Notes under the pieces: model-generated
What the model saw: the letters and a program-made list of their open reading frames with translations, nothing else
Database searches by the model: none
Told to the model about the DNA's origin: nothing
Translations under genes and position numbers: made by a program
Shown here: positions 63,919 to 64,000 of the stretch, piece after piece
Layout of the letters: every line of letters begins with the position of its first letter
How positions within the stretch are numbered: the stretch's first letter is position 1
Source: CAXMMR01 sp963692975
Lineage (GTDB): Bacteria; Pseudomonadota; Alphaproteobacteria; Acetobacterales; Acetobacteraceae
Direction: 5' to 3'
Length of the DNA stretch: 64,000 nucleotides
Assembly (NCBI GenBank): GCA_963692975.2
Contig: CAXMMR010000029.1
Coordinates: forward strand, 144,154-208,153

Positions 63919-64000
63919 ATGAACCTTACCATGAGCTTCACCCCGGCACGGGGCAGCTTGAACCTGGTCGAGCTCACCAGCCGTCTGCGTCGCTGGAATG
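63919..64000 (+). CDS. Start of a small gene (cut by window end)
   Basis: GAAGGAG sits 6 bp before ATG 63919; 27 codons follow (MNLTMSFTPARG ... LTSRLRRW). The basic RLRRW end hints at a short DUF1127-like protein, but too little is present to say. Confidence 0.55.
   Translation, partial: MNLTMSFTPARGSLNLVELTSRLRRWN

Overview
The window is about 64 kb of very GC-rich, gene-dense chromosome from an alphaproteobacterium. Acetobacteraceae is the best guess. That rests on base composition, on an erpA/dgt divergent pair, on EF-G, S4, GyrA and small PurL of alphaproteobacterial type, and on two dispersed intergenic repeat families that I associate with this family. The species is not identified. 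One tRNA gene (Lys, TTT) is present. I see no rRNA, CRISPR array or prophage.

Layout. 1-11 kb: a surface or secondary-metabolite neighbourhood with a truncated FkbH-like protein, a secreted type-B carboxylesterase, a TonB-dependent receptor beside its own TonB-like protein, an SGNH hydrolase, a CatB-like acetyltransferase, a lipoprotein, a TylF-like methyltransferase and a DUF4214-like protein. 11-14 kb: a single-domain response regulator translationally coupled to a tyrosine recombinase, then a lower-GC MltR-like gene and about 425 bp without a gene. 14-23.2 kb: an exported methyltransferase-fold protein, a glycoside-hydrolase-like protein, a YidB-like protein, a trypsin-like protease directly behind an EF-G gene, a MAPEG protein, an aldose epimerase and a secreted phosphodiesterase. 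23.3-31.5 kb: purQ-purL-bolA-grxD, convergent with prfC, a tandem-domain glycosyltransferase and rpsD. 31.7-38.7 kb: a degenerate ABC ATPase, a lipoprotein, DUF2147, DUF1178, grxC, dgt, erpA, xth and a dienelactone hydrolase. 38.8-46 kb: threonine dehydratase and GT39, a GT2-GtrA protein, serA, two small exported proteins and a TPR glycosyltransferase-like protein. 46.08-48.69 kb: a complete IS1-type element with 21-bp inverted repeats and an 8-bp target duplication, a frame-damaged transposase and three passenger genes including a P63C-domain protein. 49-64 kb: an ABC exporter, a second TonB, fdhD, cysH, tRNA-Lys, a peptidyl-prolyl isomerase, coaD, gyrA, ssb, a polytopic membrane protein, uvrA and the start of a small gene.

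The most unusual structure is between the genes. Family A is a roughly 40-bp T/A-rich hairpin with 14 copies, ten of them in facing pairs. Family B is a GC-rich multi-hairpin module with 15 loci. Both families sit at gene ends, and some copies run into coding sequence: the last 18 or so residues of PurQ and of the 58.9-kb membrane protein are repeat-encoded. A third, rarer element (a palindrome plus a shared 20-mer) occurs twice.

The candidates most worth following up are the IS1-type element with P63C cargo, the receiver-recombinase operon, the ABC ATPase that has lost several catalytic motifs, and the paired hairpin family.
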